A stretch of 64,000 nt of DNA from Bathymodiolus brooksi (GCA_963680875.1 OY804588.1:60462369-60526368); one strand, 5' to 3'; positions 14,277-25,036 are shown, counted from the first letter of the stretch. Program-made: numbers and translations. Notes: a model not told the origin generated them from the letters alone.

Positions 14277-15010
14277 ATAGAGTGCTCTTAGACCTCTCAA
14301 TAAGGGGCGGTACCAGGTACTGTTATCCGCCTAATATAGTGTTTGGTACATACTGATTTTAAAGAGTGTATAAGATATTCATGAATATTCATCACATTTT
14401 AATAAGATAGTACCGCCTGTAAATAGTGAAGTACTTGTAGACCTGAAAAATATTGAAAACCCTGTGTTTTAATAGCAGAAGTATTTTTTTTTTAAGTCTA
14501 TGTTAATTTTATTGCCTTGAATTTCATTAAGGGGAGCATGTATATAAAAAATTGATTTTCAACGATCAGCAGTCTTCGCACTAACCCACTTGCCCAAAAC
14601 CCAGGACAAGTAAAACTGGATTCGGACAAGTGAAAATTACGAAAGAATTTGTTTGAAAAGATAGAATTTTTTTCTAAATTTGGTCTTCGAGCAAGTAGCC
14701 TAGGTGAAAAAATTTAAGACAATGACTGGTAGAGGTATTTTTTTTATAGTCTATATTAATTTTACAGATTTGAAATTCATTGAAAGGAGCATGTTTATAT
14801 AATAGATGTCCAACAGTCAGTGATGAAGTTCACATTGTGATGCTTTTTCCAATAGCATTGTATATTTATCATGTAGGAATGAAAATATTGTTTAAATATT
14901 CTGTCACTGTGTCTCTCTAAAAAACATTTCTCCGCTTTTTCCATCTGTCCGTCATGAAAGTTTGTACTGCAACTCCTCCTACATTTTAACACTTTGTATG
15001 CTGGTCTATT
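14277..15010. repeat. Intervening DNA with degenerate direct repeats
   Basis: Two related segments lie at about 14485-14560 and 14742-14845, with a third at 15385-15475. They share AGTCTATRTTAATTTTA, then TTGAAATTCATTRAAGGG and AGCATGTTTATAT. The copies are diverged and unevenly spaced, so they look like remnants of an old dispersed or tandem repeat rather than an active element. Confidence 0.55.
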
Positions 15011-15014
15011 ACGA

Positions 15015-15195
15015 CAGTGAAACCTGTCTAATCCAACACACCAAGGGACCAGGGAAATATGTCGGATTGTACAGGATGCCGTAATACTCAGGTTTCATTT
15101 TAGTAAACAGAAATACTTTGGGACCATAAATTTTTGTCTGATATCACAGGATGGTGGAAAACACACACAGGTGTCAGATTGCACAAGTTCCACTG
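15015..15195. mobile_element. MITE-like element with CAGTG...CACTG ends
   Basis: The element starts CAGTGAAACCTGTCTAATCC and ends GCACAAGTTCCACTG, giving short imperfect inverted ends. TA follows the right end; the left neighbour is GA. At about 181 bp it has no coding capacity. The terminal CAGTGAAACCTGTCT motif is shared with the copy at 39427-39606. Ends of this kind with TA targets fit a non-autonomous Tc1/mariner-type element, an inference from ends only. Confidence 0.65.
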
Positions 15196-15287
15196 TATTT
15201 AGAGAATGGAATATATTGTTATAGCATTATGCTCAGACTACTTTGTAAGGAGTTTTTGCCATTTTTGACTTCTAGAACAACCTTTCA

Positions 15288-15387
15288 ACCGGCAGGTCTG
15301 TGGTTTCCTCCACCAATATAACTGACTGTCACGATATAGCTGAAATATTGTTGAAACCGGCATTAAACACCATAACCCTAACTCTTT
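15288..15387 (+). mobile_element. SINE family A, 5'-truncated copy
   Basis: Only the 3' part of family A is present: CAGGTCTGTGGTTTCCTCCA, then ATAACTGACTGTCACGATAT, AGCTGAAATATTGTTGAA and GGCATTAAACACCATAACCC. The tRNA-like head is missing. Confidence 0.8.
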
Positions 15388-15589
15388 AATTCTATATGGA
15401 TTGTAGACTTGAAATTGAAGGGAGTATGTTTATATTGCAGGAGTCCTATGGTCAATGAAGTTTCCCATTGTCATGTATTTAAGAATATAGCTGACTTATA
15501 GTGTCATTCACATTGCTATGCTTGATGAGGATGTGTTCAGTGATAGATTTTTCATCGTAAGATCGGCAGCATAATAATAATTATTAATA

Positions 15590-15705
15590 AAAATAGATCT
15601 CTGCACTTGCTCGCTTATTTATTTATTTATATTTTTTTTTGCTTGGACAAACAAAAACATGAGCAAGTGTGAAGATCTGATTTTAATTAGAATGGTAAAA
15701 GATTC
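15590..15705. repeat. Degenerate palindrome related to the one at 37.0 kb
   Basis: The left arm reads AGATCTCTGCACTTGCTCGC and the right arm GAGCAAGTGTGAAGATCTG followed by ATTTTAATTAGAATGG. A T-rich loop lies between. The arms share TGCACTTGCTC / GAGCAAGTG and the ATTTTAATTAGA end with the much cleaner palindrome at 37015-37148, so the two appear to be members of one foldback family. Confidence 0.65.
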
Positions 15706-15709
15706 TTTT

Positions 15710-16690
15710 CTGATGGAAAAAAACCCCAATGTAATTTCATTTAATGGGTAATATACAAACATGCAATTAATATTTAAAAATTAATCCTCAGCTATGTTTT
15801 CAACATTGTTGCTCAATTTCCTTATTTGTCTGTTTTCGTCACATAAATATTCTTGGATTTTCTATTTTCTTAGCTGACAAATCTATTTTTTGCATCCTCT
15901 TGGCTGACCAGTATGATTAGCTCGGTGATGTTTATGATATGGTACAGCATGCAATGGTCTGAAAATAGATTCATAGGAGTTATTATTGTTTTAAGAGTTG
16001 TGAAGGAAATAAAAATCCTGAAAGCAGAGATATTCTTTATAGGGAAAAATATTAATGAGCCTCAAACAGAAAGTTAACAGTCCCACTAATGCATTTTTTT
16101 AAACTTTTTTTTGTTTGCTAATTTTTGTAAAAATGGTGAGTCGCAAGCACAAGTGAGGACTTGTTTAGATGAGTTGCAAGTATCTCTATTGAAAGTGCAC
16201 ACATATTTCACTTTTTTGGGAGGTTGCAGGATGGGAAAGGAGGAGGAGGTGACAAGAAAAACACTTATTTTTATGTGTAGGCATTGGAAATATAAAACTG
16301 AAAATGGCAAATTCAATCATTTTTCAACATTTGATAAATATTTGGATAAACAAATCCCAAAAATCTAAAAGTGGAAGAATTACTTGAAAATTATCATGGA
16401 CATTTGTTCTTGCCTGTCTGGAGACAAACTTGAAATATTTTTTGTCAACTCTCGACAAAAGATGGAGTGTTTAAATGCACGTTTGCATTTTAGGTAAATG
16501 TTTATGTTGCCATTTTGTATTGCCAGTAGCTTATACTTAAGTAGGCAAATCTTGTCAGTCATAATATATATAAGATGATGAATGTCATGGAAATAAATAT
16601 CATAACTTGTAGAAAGTTTTCAAGCTTTGAGGATATGCATTACTGTACTTATATTCATTATCTTTGTTATCACAGAATTCTAAGGGGAAA
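15710..16690. other. AT-rich sequence, no gene supported
   Basis: Several 60-85 codon open frames cross this stretch on both strands (16086-16316, 16111-16368, 16380-16562, 16575-16763). They overlap each other, have low-complexity composition, and show no recognisable domain. I treat them as chance. Confidence 0.5.
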
Positions 16691-16695
16691 AAAAG

Positions 16696-16916
16696 AAAGG
16701 AAGCTGAACTGTTTTACCTCCCTCTTTTCAAGTTTCTCTCTATGGTATTTGTGGAATTCTTAAAAAAGAAACATTTTCCCTTATGTCAAGGAAGCTGGAC
16801 TGTTTTGCCTCCCTCTTTTCAAGATTCTCTCTATGGTATTTGCGGAATTCTTAAAAAAGAAACTTTTTCCCTCATGTCAAGGAAGCTGGACTACTTTGTC
16901 TCCCCCATTTCAAGTT
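16696..16916. repeat. 92-bp tandem repeat, 2.4 copies
   Basis: AAGGAAGCTGRACTG begins copies at 16696, 16788 and 16880. Each continues with TCTCTCTATGGTATTTG and GGAATTCTTAAAAAAGAAAC. The third copy is partial. The 85-codon open frame at 16664-16921 is an effect of this duplication. Confidence 0.9.
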
Positions 16917-18245
16917 GCTGAATGACTTTTGAGTTAAGATGTTGGAAATTTTATGGCTGGATAATTATATGACCCAGTTTGTTGAAGATAAAAACTAGGG
17001 GTCATATTGCCTTAATGAATAATAATTACTCTTTAGCCTGACTGGCTTTTCCATTTTATTGTTGTAAAATTGCTAAACCCATAAATGTTATCCTTTAAGA
17101 CTAGTCAAAAGGGCTAGCTTATTTGTAAGAGCTTAACTTTAAGTGATTTATTCACTTCAAAATTCATTTGGAAGCCAATGAGCAACATAAAAATGCTTTA
17201 TCACTAATGCAAATTTTAGGGGATGCCTCATCATGTGACATTTTATGACTGGACCATTTCTTCCTCCATCCCTAAAGAGTTTGTCCAATGCATGCTTGTT
17301 TGTAGTTATAACCCCCTTGTTTGCCATAAACCATTTTCTTGTCAATCTTCAGAAGTGTGCTGTATCCGCTGCACTGTAATTAAAACATACTAAAGACCAA
17401 TAAAAATTGTCCCATCTCTTCAAAATAAACCCAACCAAAAAAACGTAAGGCTAATCAAAATTTGAATAATTGTATAATAGAGGGGGTAAAATGAGGGCCA
17501 TCGTTCACAATTCTTCAAAATGTAGCTTTGAAAGTTTTCGACATTCTCATCCATTATGGCAACCGAAAGCATTTTCAATTCCGTATCCAGTTAGTACACT
17601 TGTAAAATAAAACATGAACTAGTGTCCAAAAATAGATTTGACCTAATAAAACTCCTTCTTCTTCCTCGACTAATAATCCTTTTCGGTATCATCGCTGATT
17701 ACATCTTGATTATTGTCTAATTACAGGATGGTATTTTGTAATATAAAGTTTTTAACATTTATCTGTCATAAGATTTGTCATGTATGAAGAAAATGATTTC
17801 GTTAGAATTAATACGATTACTTGATTACTGATTAAATCTAGATTAAAGTCTGCCTTTTGGTTTAGAGAGATATCATTATTACTAATATTTTATCTCCGGA
17901 TAATTATTCTGCTGGGGGAAATGACTCCTTCACTTTGATCAGCTGTTTGAAGAAAATTGTTTATCTTAATTAACAAAACAAAAATTGATTTTATCGAGCA
18001 ATTAGTTCCTAGAGCATATTAATATGCCGAATATAAACTTTTGCTATTTAAAGAGGCATTAGCTACAATTTTGACCAAAAAAAAAATGTTTTTGAAATTG
18101 GTAAATAGCTTTAAAATGATGAAATAAAGGTAAATATTTCACATTGAACAGCATATCGTACCACTTTTCGCCTTTTGAGAACGAAAATTACCATCGATTT
18201 ATTATTTCCTTGCAAGCAAATAATTTGACCTTGCTTTCTCCGTAT
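16917..18245. other. AT-rich sequence, no feature seen
   Basis: No clear repeat, element end or coding signal is visible. The frames at 17157-17345 (minus) and 18111-18344 (minus) are short and without recognisable content; the latter runs into the SINE-like element that follows. Confidence 0.5.
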
Positions 18246-18249
18246 GCAA

Positions 18250-18478
18250 CTGACCTTACTAGTGACAGGTAAAAACAAATAATTTGTATTTTGTCGCTGG
18301 AGGGAACCACCGACCATGGGCAAGCAATTGGTATAATTTATCACTTGCGGCTGCGAGTCGAGTGCACCCTTTTTTGTAATTTACAAAGCCGGGCGCGAAC
18401 CCATGCCGTATTGGTGATAGGCTTGTATGAGTTGTTAGGTAATCCAACTACCTAACTCACTGAGCCACCTGGGCTCCG
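18250..18478 (-). mobile_element. tRNA-headed SINE with a different head but a family A-like body
   Basis: On the minus strand the element opens with a tRNA-like head: GCCCAGGTGGCTCAGTGAGT, containing an A-box-like TGGCTCAGTGAGTTAGG, and a B-box-like GGGTTCGCGCCCGGC about 75 bases later. The body, GTGATAAATTATACCAATTG then CTTGCCCATGGTCGGTGGTT, matches the body of the partial SINE at 39637-39775. Family A copies share the same body but carry a different head. This looks like one body module attached to two heads. It is a retroelement, not a tRNA gene: there is no intact acceptor stem. Confidence 0.7.
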
Positions 18479-18534
18479 TTTTAAAGATAGAAATGTTTGT
18501 AGTTCATTTATAAGGATAGGTTGTCATAGCCGAG

Positions 18535-18815
18535 TTTGGCTCTCCTGTTCTTGGCTCTTTTGGTTTACTAGATCCCAAAAACTTATTTAACTTTCCTTTC
18601 TTTTATGACCATGAAGATAGCTGATGATGGTTATTCTAGAAACGGTTTGTGTACAATGAATTCAATACGTTTTTATTGGCTATCCTGTTTAGACCCTTTG
18701 GTTTACTTGCTCCCGAAAACTTGTATTTTTTGTCTTTCCAGTCTTTTTTTACCATGTGTGTACTTGAAGGTTATTTTAGAAATGGTTTGTGCAAATTTAA
18801 CTTTATTGGCCCCTC
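18535..18815. repeat. Degenerate ~135-bp tandem repeat, about 2 copies
   Basis: TTGGCTCTCCTGTTC near 18536, ATTGGCTATCCTGTTT near 18676 and ATTGGCCCCTCTTGTG near 18806 begin successive diverged copies. Each carries CTTTTGGTTTACT and then GGTTATTYTAGAAAYGGTTT. The region directly precedes the 60-bp array and may be its older neighbour. Confidence 0.6.
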
Positions 18816-18818
18816 TTG

Positions 18819-19750
18819 TGTGTGCAATAAGGGTTCGTCCAGTTACATCTTAAGATCCTCTGTGATTTTGTAATTGGTGTGTGGAATAAAGGGTCCGTCC
18901 AGTTTCATTTTACGATCCTATGTAATTTTGTAATTGGTGTGTGGAATAAAGGGTCCGTCCAGTTGCATTTTACGATCCTATGTAATTTTGTAATTGGTGT
19001 GTGGAATAAAGGGTCCGTCCAGTTGCATTTTACGATCCTATGTAATTTTGTAATTGGTGTGTGGAATAAAGGGTCCGTCCAGTTGCATTTTACGATCCTA
19101 TGTAATTTTGTAATTGGTGTGTGGAATAAAGGGTCCGTCCAGTTGCATTTTACGATCCTATGTAATTTTGTAATTGGTGTGTGCAATAAGGGGTCCATCT
19201 AGTTACATTTTACGATCCTATGTAATTTTGTAATTGGTATATGCAATAAAGGTTCCATCCAGTTACATTTTACGATCCTATGTAATTTTGTAATTGGTAT
19301 GTGCAATAAAGGTTCCATCCAGTTACATTTTACGATCCTATGTAATTTTGTAATTGGTGTGTGGAATAAAGGGTCCGTCCAGTTGCATTTTACGATCCTA
19401 TGTAATTTTGTAATTGGTGTGTGCAATAAGGGGTCCATCTAGTTACATTTTACGATCCTATGTAATTTTGTAATTGGTATGTGCAATAAAGGTTCCATCC
19501 AGTTACATTTTATGATCCTATGTAATTTTTTAATTGGTGTGTGCAATAAGGGGTCCATCTAGTTACATTTTACGATCCTATGTAATTTTGTAATTGGTGT
19601 GTGCAATAAGGGGTCCATCTAGTTACATTTTACGATCCTATGTAATTTTTTAATTGGTATGTGCAATATGGATTCCATCTAGTTACATTTTATGATCATA
19701 TGTAATTTTTTAATTGGTATGTGCAATAAGAATGTCCAGTTACATTTTAA
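18819..19750. repeat. 60-bp minisatellite, about 15.5 copies, open in one frame on both strands
   Basis: The unit contains TACGATCCTATGTAATTTTG, TAATTGGTGTGTGGAATAAA and GGGTCCGTCCAGTTGCATTT. The period is exactly 60 bases. Because 60 is a multiple of three, a 20-residue peptide repeat stays in frame: the plus strand gives repeats of the type VWNKGSVQLHFTILCNFVIG (18879-19202) and the minus strand repeats containing ITKLHRIVKCNW (18905-19438). The right-hand copies (from about 19180) change GGAATAAAGGG to GCAATAAGGGG or GCAATAAAGGT and are more diverged, with a few T-for-C changes. Open frames on both strands at once and the absence of upstream coding sequence argue that the frames are passive. 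Confidence 0.95.
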
Positions 19751-19752
19751 AT

Positions 19753-21165
19753 TATTTTTCACATTTATTGGAATTTTCAACAAATAACAGAGATCAGCCA
19801 TGACAACCTATTTTAAGTTTTAATTAAATATAGACTGCAACCACAAATTCAGTTTTTATGACATTTATTGTAAGCCAGCACATCCGACTGCATCAGAGCA
19901 ATCGTGTGAAATCAAAGATCCAGACACAATGCTAGAATATAATTTGCCAATCAGGATTATTGAATAGTGTAAGTAAAATCTGGGACTGATTTCAACTACT
20001 CTACAATTAATTCTGCTCTGTTGTGTGGTTTGATAGATTTATTATTTGTTAGGCTTCTCCTGAGATTGGGCAATAATCAAACCACTCTAGGATTCAATGA
20101 CAAGGTTAAAACAAATTTAATCAGTATTTCCATTCAATCTAAATTCAATCAAGAGAATTTCTCTCCAATAATCTTAATTACATTCTTTTCTGTTGAAATT
20201 ATAGATATGTGAAAAAGTATGATAGTATTTTTTTTCACTGTGGAAGAAAATCTTAGAAATAAGTTAATTAGGCTTAGTGGTGGCTTGTCTATCAAACGTT
20301 TCAATGATTTTTCTATCTTCTGCCGAAGAGATATCACTGGGGTTACAATAACTGCAGTTAAGTTTGGCTACCCATCAGAGAATTTTCTCTTGTGAATCAG
20401 CATGAAATTGGCTCCTCTGAAATGAGGCTCAATATATACTTGATCGAGTTGACAACGAAAACATATTTTCAAAGATGGTTCCGACTTGAATACTTTGATC
20501 TAATCGGAGCAGAAAGTTTACTGTGACTTTAAGAAGGCAAACATTTTTTTTTTAAATGCCTCCATCTTTGTTTTTGATCTAAAATTTTGAAATTTTTGAA
20601 AGTTCCCCATTTGGAGCATCTGATGTCATCACCTATCTTCAGCTTGATCATACCTTGAAGGAAAAACTGCCACAATTGTGATAGATTCTTAGCTAATTGA
20701 CTTTAGCTATATCAGTTTTAATGATTGCTAATTGCCGTTTTCTGAATACCTGAATTTATAACTTTTACTTCTTCCTCTGTAATGTTGATTTTTTTTGTCT
20801 CCAATTACAAAATTAAATATGTTTTCACTTGAAATCAATAAGCTTTTAAGATATCGATAAGAAACATAGATCAAAAATAGAGTACATTTCCAGGTTGTTT
20901 CTTAAGAACTTGAAGGAAATAAAAATAAAATTGAGGATGATAGTCAAGAGAATATTGACGAAGATTGCTGAACCATTACTGGAATTTATCAGACCATGAA
21001 TGAGATTTTTTTTTATCTATTTGATTGGGAGCTGAGAAACAATCGAATTAAAATGATTTTTTTTTCTTTTTTTTTTTTGTGATATACATTGTACTAACAT
21101 TAGTATTTTTCCTCCCCACCCCCATCCCCCTAGGAAAAGTCGTGATCATATAAAATAGTTGGAGT
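19753..21165. other. AT-rich sequence, no feature seen
   Basis: Contains long T runs near 20550 and 21055. The short open frames at 20021-20212 (plus) and 20149-20337 (minus) overlap on opposite strands and show no recognisable content. Confidence 0.5.
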
Positions 21166-21168
21166 TAC

Positions 21169-21402
21169 CAGGGGCGGATCCAGGATTTCAAGTTAGCGGG
21201 GGCGCACTTAAACAAATTGTGCCAAGCGGAGGGGGGTGCGAAAATTTTTGGGGTATTTCGTGTGAAAAATCACGATTTTATGCCAAAAAATCATATTTTT
21301 TCCAATTGCGGAGGGAGGCGCGAACATTTTTGGGGTATTTCGTGTGAAAAATCACGATTTTACGCCAAAAAATCATATTTTTTTCCACTGGATCTGCCCC
21401 TG
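21169..21402. mobile_element. MITE with CAGGGGCGGATCCA ends and an internal duplication
   Basis: The element begins CAGGGGCGGATCCAGGAT and ends TGGATCTGCCCCTG, a near-perfect inverted pair of about 14 bases. Inside, a ~85-bp segment containing TTTTTGGGGTATTTCGTGTG and AATCACGATTTTA is present twice. These ends resemble widespread animal MITEs usually placed with hAT transposons (family assignment from memory). An exact 8-bp target duplication is not visible; the flanks GGAGTTAC and ATTACAAC match only in part. Open frames at 21159-21347 and 21217-21441 arise from the duplication. Confidence 0.8.
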
Positions 21403-21632
21403 ATTACAACTACCAAAGCAATCTGTGCCTATAACCAATGAAGTTGAAAGTTCGAATCCCACTCATGCGAGATGTACTCAATACAACATTATGTGATAAA
21501 GTTTATCAGTGACTTGCGACAGGTCAGTGGCACTCTTCGGATACTCCGGTTTCTACCACTAATAAAACTGAACGCCACGATATAACTGAAATATTATTGA
21601 AAAGTGGCGTTAAACACCGTAGCCCTAACAAT
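21403..21632 (+). mobile_element. SINE family A, near full length
   Basis: A tRNA-like head with the B box AAAGTTCGAATCCCACT leads into GAGATGTACTCAATACAACA, TTATGTGATAAAGTTTATCA, GACTTGCGACAGGTCAGTGG, and the 3' part ending GTGGCGTTAAACACCGTAGC. It sits immediately beside the CAGGGG-ended MITE. Confidence 0.85.
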
Positions 21633-21799
21633 GAGCCTCCCCCTTTACAAAAGATAGAAAGAAATATGTCGTTAACATTTAATTTCAATTTAATTAATTA
21701 GCTAAACAGTTCCATACCTTTACAACTAGGAAGTGGGAGGTGATTAATTGTCTATGTGACCACTACTGTCTTTTCGACAATAAGGAGTGGCAGCTGCCC

Positions 21800-21895
21800 T
21801 GGTCATGGCTGTATGGTAGTGGCAAGGTGTACTTGATACAATTCTATGTGATAAAGTTTGACAGTGACTTGTGACAGGTCTGTGGGCTTTTATCT
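21800..21895 (+). mobile_element. SINE family A, 3'-truncated fragment
   Basis: GGCTGTATGGTAGT, GGCAAGGTGTACTTGATACA and ATGTGATAAAGTTTGACAGT then GACTTGTGACAGGTCTGTGG are present; homology stops before the CCTCCACCAATAAAACTGAC segment. Confidence 0.7.
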
Positions 21896-22027
21896 GTACT
21901 ACAATAAGGTTCTATGTTTGTTGTATCTTTAACTAGGGATGAAGTATATTTGAATGGTTTCATAACAAATTTAACAAACATTCTGAAATTCTCTAGAATT
22001 TAACATAAATTAAAAAGGTGCTGTTAT

Positions 22028-22287
22028 GGTCGTGATCGAATGGTAGTTGGTTTACAACTACTTATGCAATAAGTGCCCATCACCGCTCATGGTGAGGTGT
22101 ACTCAATACAACATTGTGAGTTCGAACCCCCTATCAGGACGAAGTGTACAACATTATGTGATAAAGTTTGTCCATGACTTGGTTGGTAGTTTTCTCCGTG
22201 TACTGTGGTCTCCTCCAACAGTAAAACTGACCGCCACAATATAGCTGAAATATTGTTGAAAAAGGAGTTAAAACACTATACCCCTAA
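22028..22287 (+). mobile_element. SINE family A with an internal head duplication
   Basis: The head reads GGTCGTGATCGAATGGTAGT then TACAACTACTTATGCAATAA. The segment GAGGTGTACTCAATACAACA is followed by a B box, GTGAGTTCGAACCCCCTATC, and then by a second leader (GAAGTGTACAACATTATGTG). The normal order is B box first and GTGTACTCAATACAACA second, so part of the head is duplicated or rearranged. The 3' part ends in TATTGTTGAAAAAGGAGTTA and ACACTATACCCC. Confidence 0.8.
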
Positions 22288-22289
22288 GC

Positions 22290-23110
22290 AAAATCTTTAG
22301 TTTTTGTTCCAGCTGATAAAACAGCTAACAACATTGTTGTTGTATGATGTAAATATTATGTCCAAATTTTAAAACAGCAAATGGTCGTCAACTCAAAAAC
22401 TTTTCAAAATATGCCTATTTCTTAGATAGATATTATCAATAAACATGTTTATTTACTCAACCTCTAAGTGCCACATCACCTCTTAGAAATATTCTTACTA
22501 TGTACTGCCTACCAAAATTGCACGAACAACCTTTTTTTTTCAAATATCAGCCTCAAGCAAATGTTCTACCACGAAAATTTCTATTTTCATTTGAAAGTAT
22601 TGTATATTGTAGTTGTATTTTATTGTCAACTATTCCACAAGTGGGCCCATTGTTTTTTGTTAGAAATAAAACATTCTTCTTCCTGAATTCTCTATAGAAC
22701 AATTAAATTAAATAATGGTTTTGTATTTGTTTATTTATTGACAAAATCCCAAAACTCTTCTTTTTGTGTTAAAATATAATGTTTTGTCACAAAATCATGT
22801 TTTTAAGTTTCATTTGTATCGCAATAAAAATATGGTTAGCATGATAAGGCATTCTCTAGATGATAGACATCCCATGGTAAAACCACAAGTACTTTATGAT
22901 CCATTTAAATGTAGTTCTAACATAAATGTCATTTTGTTTTCCTAAGCAGTGTACAAGTTGATAATGTATTGATACGGAGCATGTTTTACATTTCTATGTT
23001 ATTACATAATATTGTCATTTTCTGTATTGGGAACTTTCAAAATAGTTGAAGAATTTGTCAATTAAAAGTTTTAATTTTATTGTCTATGACTGTGACCCAA
23101 TTCAATTTAA
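22290..23110. other. AT-rich sequence, no gene supported
   Basis: Two overlapping open frames (22468-22686 and 22500-22697) have low-complexity, phenylalanine-rich translations and no recognisable domain. No element ends are seen until the CAGTCAAACCTG motif at 23115. Confidence 0.5.
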
Positions 23111-23114
23111 AATA

Positions 23115-23200
23115 CAGTCAAACCTGTATATAAAGAGCACTGAAGGAAACCTGAACAAGTACCCTTTATGGGCAAGTTGCCCTTTATATGCATTACTCAA
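23115..23200. mobile_element. One end of a TA-flanked CAGTCAAACCTG element
   Basis: TA followed by CAGTCAAACCTGTATATAAA marks a left end of the CAGT clan. A small internal inverted pair (CCCTTTATGGGC / GCCCTTTATATGC) follows. No matching right end is visible, so this is a fragment. The 131-codon open frame at 23046-23441 spans this fragment and the next one and is not a gene. Confidence 0.5.
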
Positions 23201-23379
23201 ATATATTTCTCTAGAAATCCAAAATTTTTACATATTAAGTGGGAATGAACTTGAATTGTATATAAAAATGAAGCCTCATTCAAAATTTTCACAAATGATT
23301 TTTTTTAATTTTTGTAACCACACATCAAATATTTTTCATTTTCAGATCATCGCTGGTATAATATTCATTCTTTTTTATA

Positions 23380-23620
23380 AGGCCAACACCCCTCTCATCA
23401 GGCCTGATTTCAGATTCACTAAGATAATAAAATATTACTAAATCCCCCCCTCAAGAGAGACCAACTCGCTTATAAGGCCACTCCCACCAAAGGCACCCCT
23501 CTAATCAGGCCAGATTTCAGATGCACTAAGATATTGAAATACTACTAAATTGTCCCCTTCAACTGAGACCACCCCCTCAAACCACATTTTCATTGCAGAA
23601 GGCATGGCAAATACGGTATG
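23380..23620. mobile_element. Two partial copies of the CTTATAAGGCCACCCC MITE in tandem
   Basis: Both copies carry the internal sequence CACCCCTCTMATCAGGCC, then GATTTCAGATTCACTAAGAT or its close variant, and TACTAAAT followed by CCCCCTCAAGAGAGACC. The first copy starts near 23387 and the second near 23490, and CTTATAAGGCCACTCCCACC lies between. Ends are not both preserved. Confidence 0.6.
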
Positions 23621-23677
23621 GTACATACATGTTGTACCCCTGCCCCTAAAAGTTAAGTGGTTGGTCGCTTCTATATG

Positions 23678-23935
23678 GGTCAGGGTTATGGTGTTTAATG
23701 CCACTTTCAACAACATTTCAGTTATATCGTTGCAGTCAGTTTTATTGGTGGAGGATATCGCAGTACCCGCAGATAAACCATGGACTTGCTGCAAGTCTTT
23801 GACAAACTTTATCACATAATGTTGTATCAAGTACACCTCACCATGAGCGGGATTAGAACTCACAATATTTGTGGTGATAGGCACTGATTGCATACTAGTA
23901 GGTGGTTGTAATTCCAACTACCATACGACCACAAC
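23678..23935 (-). mobile_element. SINE family A, full-length, minus strand
   Basis: Read on the minus strand it has the head CGTATGGTAGTTGGAATTAC, a B box (GTGAGTTCTAATCCCGC), GAGGTGTACTTGATACAACA, TTATGTGATAAAGTTTGTCA, and ends GTGGCATTAAACACCATAAC. Open frames at 23501-23917 (minus) and 23550-23819 (plus) run through it and are by-products. Confidence 0.88.
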
Positions 23936-25030
23936 GTCTCCCCCCCCCCCCCTTTTGTATAAATCAATCAGTCATTACTTCTTTATAATTACCTGTTCTA
24001 TTTATAGACATAATATGTATATATTTAGTAATTACTAAGCATTACCTATGAGGTAATTAAAGTGAAATTAAAGTTAATATTGATGGTAGTTCAACGTCTG
24101 CCAATTAATGATTTCTCCCCATAATTCTCACTTGGAAATTATTGTGTAAATAGATAAATGTCAGTTATGATTACGATATTTTCCATTACAAAGTTGCCTT
24201 GTATTATCAAATCTGTTTAATCTAATTCTTTTTATACTTTTATTGAACAGTGTTTATTGATGAATTAAGGCGATATCGGCAATTTTAGTTTTTACAGGTA
24301 CGGTATTCATGTATAAATATAAAAAAAAAAAAATTGTTGGAAAAATATGCTATCAAAGATTTCGCAAATTAAAAAAAAAAGATGGAGAATTTTTTTAATT
24401 TAAATTTATTTGTTTGTTATAAAAATGCTATCAAAAGGTTTCACAAATTTAAAAAGAAAAGAGAATTTTAATAATTTTAAACTCCAGAGGTTCTTGAATT
24501 TGTTTGACAGGTGTCAACTTTGTGTAGAGATGATCAAGTTACGGGGTTTTGCCCTGATCTTGGATTACAAACTGGTATTGATATAATTTCTGACAAATAA
24601 ATTCATCATTAGATATAAATAATGCTATCAATAAATTTGTTTGAAAAAAAGCACTTTATTGATCTTGAATAAGGTCTTTGTAAATGTTTATGGAGGTTTT
24701 TTGAATGAGAGCCATATTTAGTATTGAAATCTTTTCTAATTTCATCAAAGGTAAGCGAATTTAAATCATAATATTGAAATAGAAAGGCAATTGACATCTA
24801 TGGGCATACAAACTATGGGTATAATTATGAAATAGAAAAGAAAGTGACAACCACAAACTATGGGCTTAAGCTTAATTATGCAAATCAGGGCCATGATTAA
24901 GTGACATGTGTTCACTTTGCCAAGGGTAACTGATCCATATTTTGCATTCAAAAGTTTTAAGACCTTCTTTTTTTATTCCTCTAAATTTAAAATGATGTCA
25001 ACTACTAATGTAATTAAGTCTCTGATGATA
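23936..25030. other. AT-rich sequence with a C run and a ~110-bp diverged repeat
   Basis: A run of C bases lies near 23940-23952. Around 24325-24485 two diverged copies carry ATGCTATCAAAGATTTCGCA and ATGCTATCAAAAGGTTTCAC about 90 bases apart. Two weak matches containing ACAAACTATGGG lie at about 24808 and 24854. No gene is supported. Confidence 0.5.
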
Positions 25031-25036
25031 TTATAA

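Noticed and set aside
16111..16368. 85-residue gene
   Set aside because: Overlaps a 76-codon frame on the other strand; no domain, no splice or promoter support.
18250..18478. Functional tRNA gene
   Set aside because: A- and B-box-like motifs are present, but no acceptor stem or anticodon arm can be closed and a SINE body follows.
18879..19202. Repeat protein gene with 20-residue repeats
   Set aside because: Both strands are open because the unit is a multiple of three and lacks stops; there is no upstream coding sequence or signal, and variant copies introduce changes without regard to frame.
22028..22130. Functional tRNA gene
   Set aside because: tRNA-like promoter motifs belong to a SINE head, with the same arrangement at several loci.
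23046..23441. 131-residue protein
   Set aside because: The frame crosses a CAGTCAAACCTG element end and a MITE fragment, has low-complexity composition and no recognisable domain.
23501..23917. 138-residue minus-strand protein
   Set aside because: It is a read-through of a SINE family A copy and a MITE fragment.
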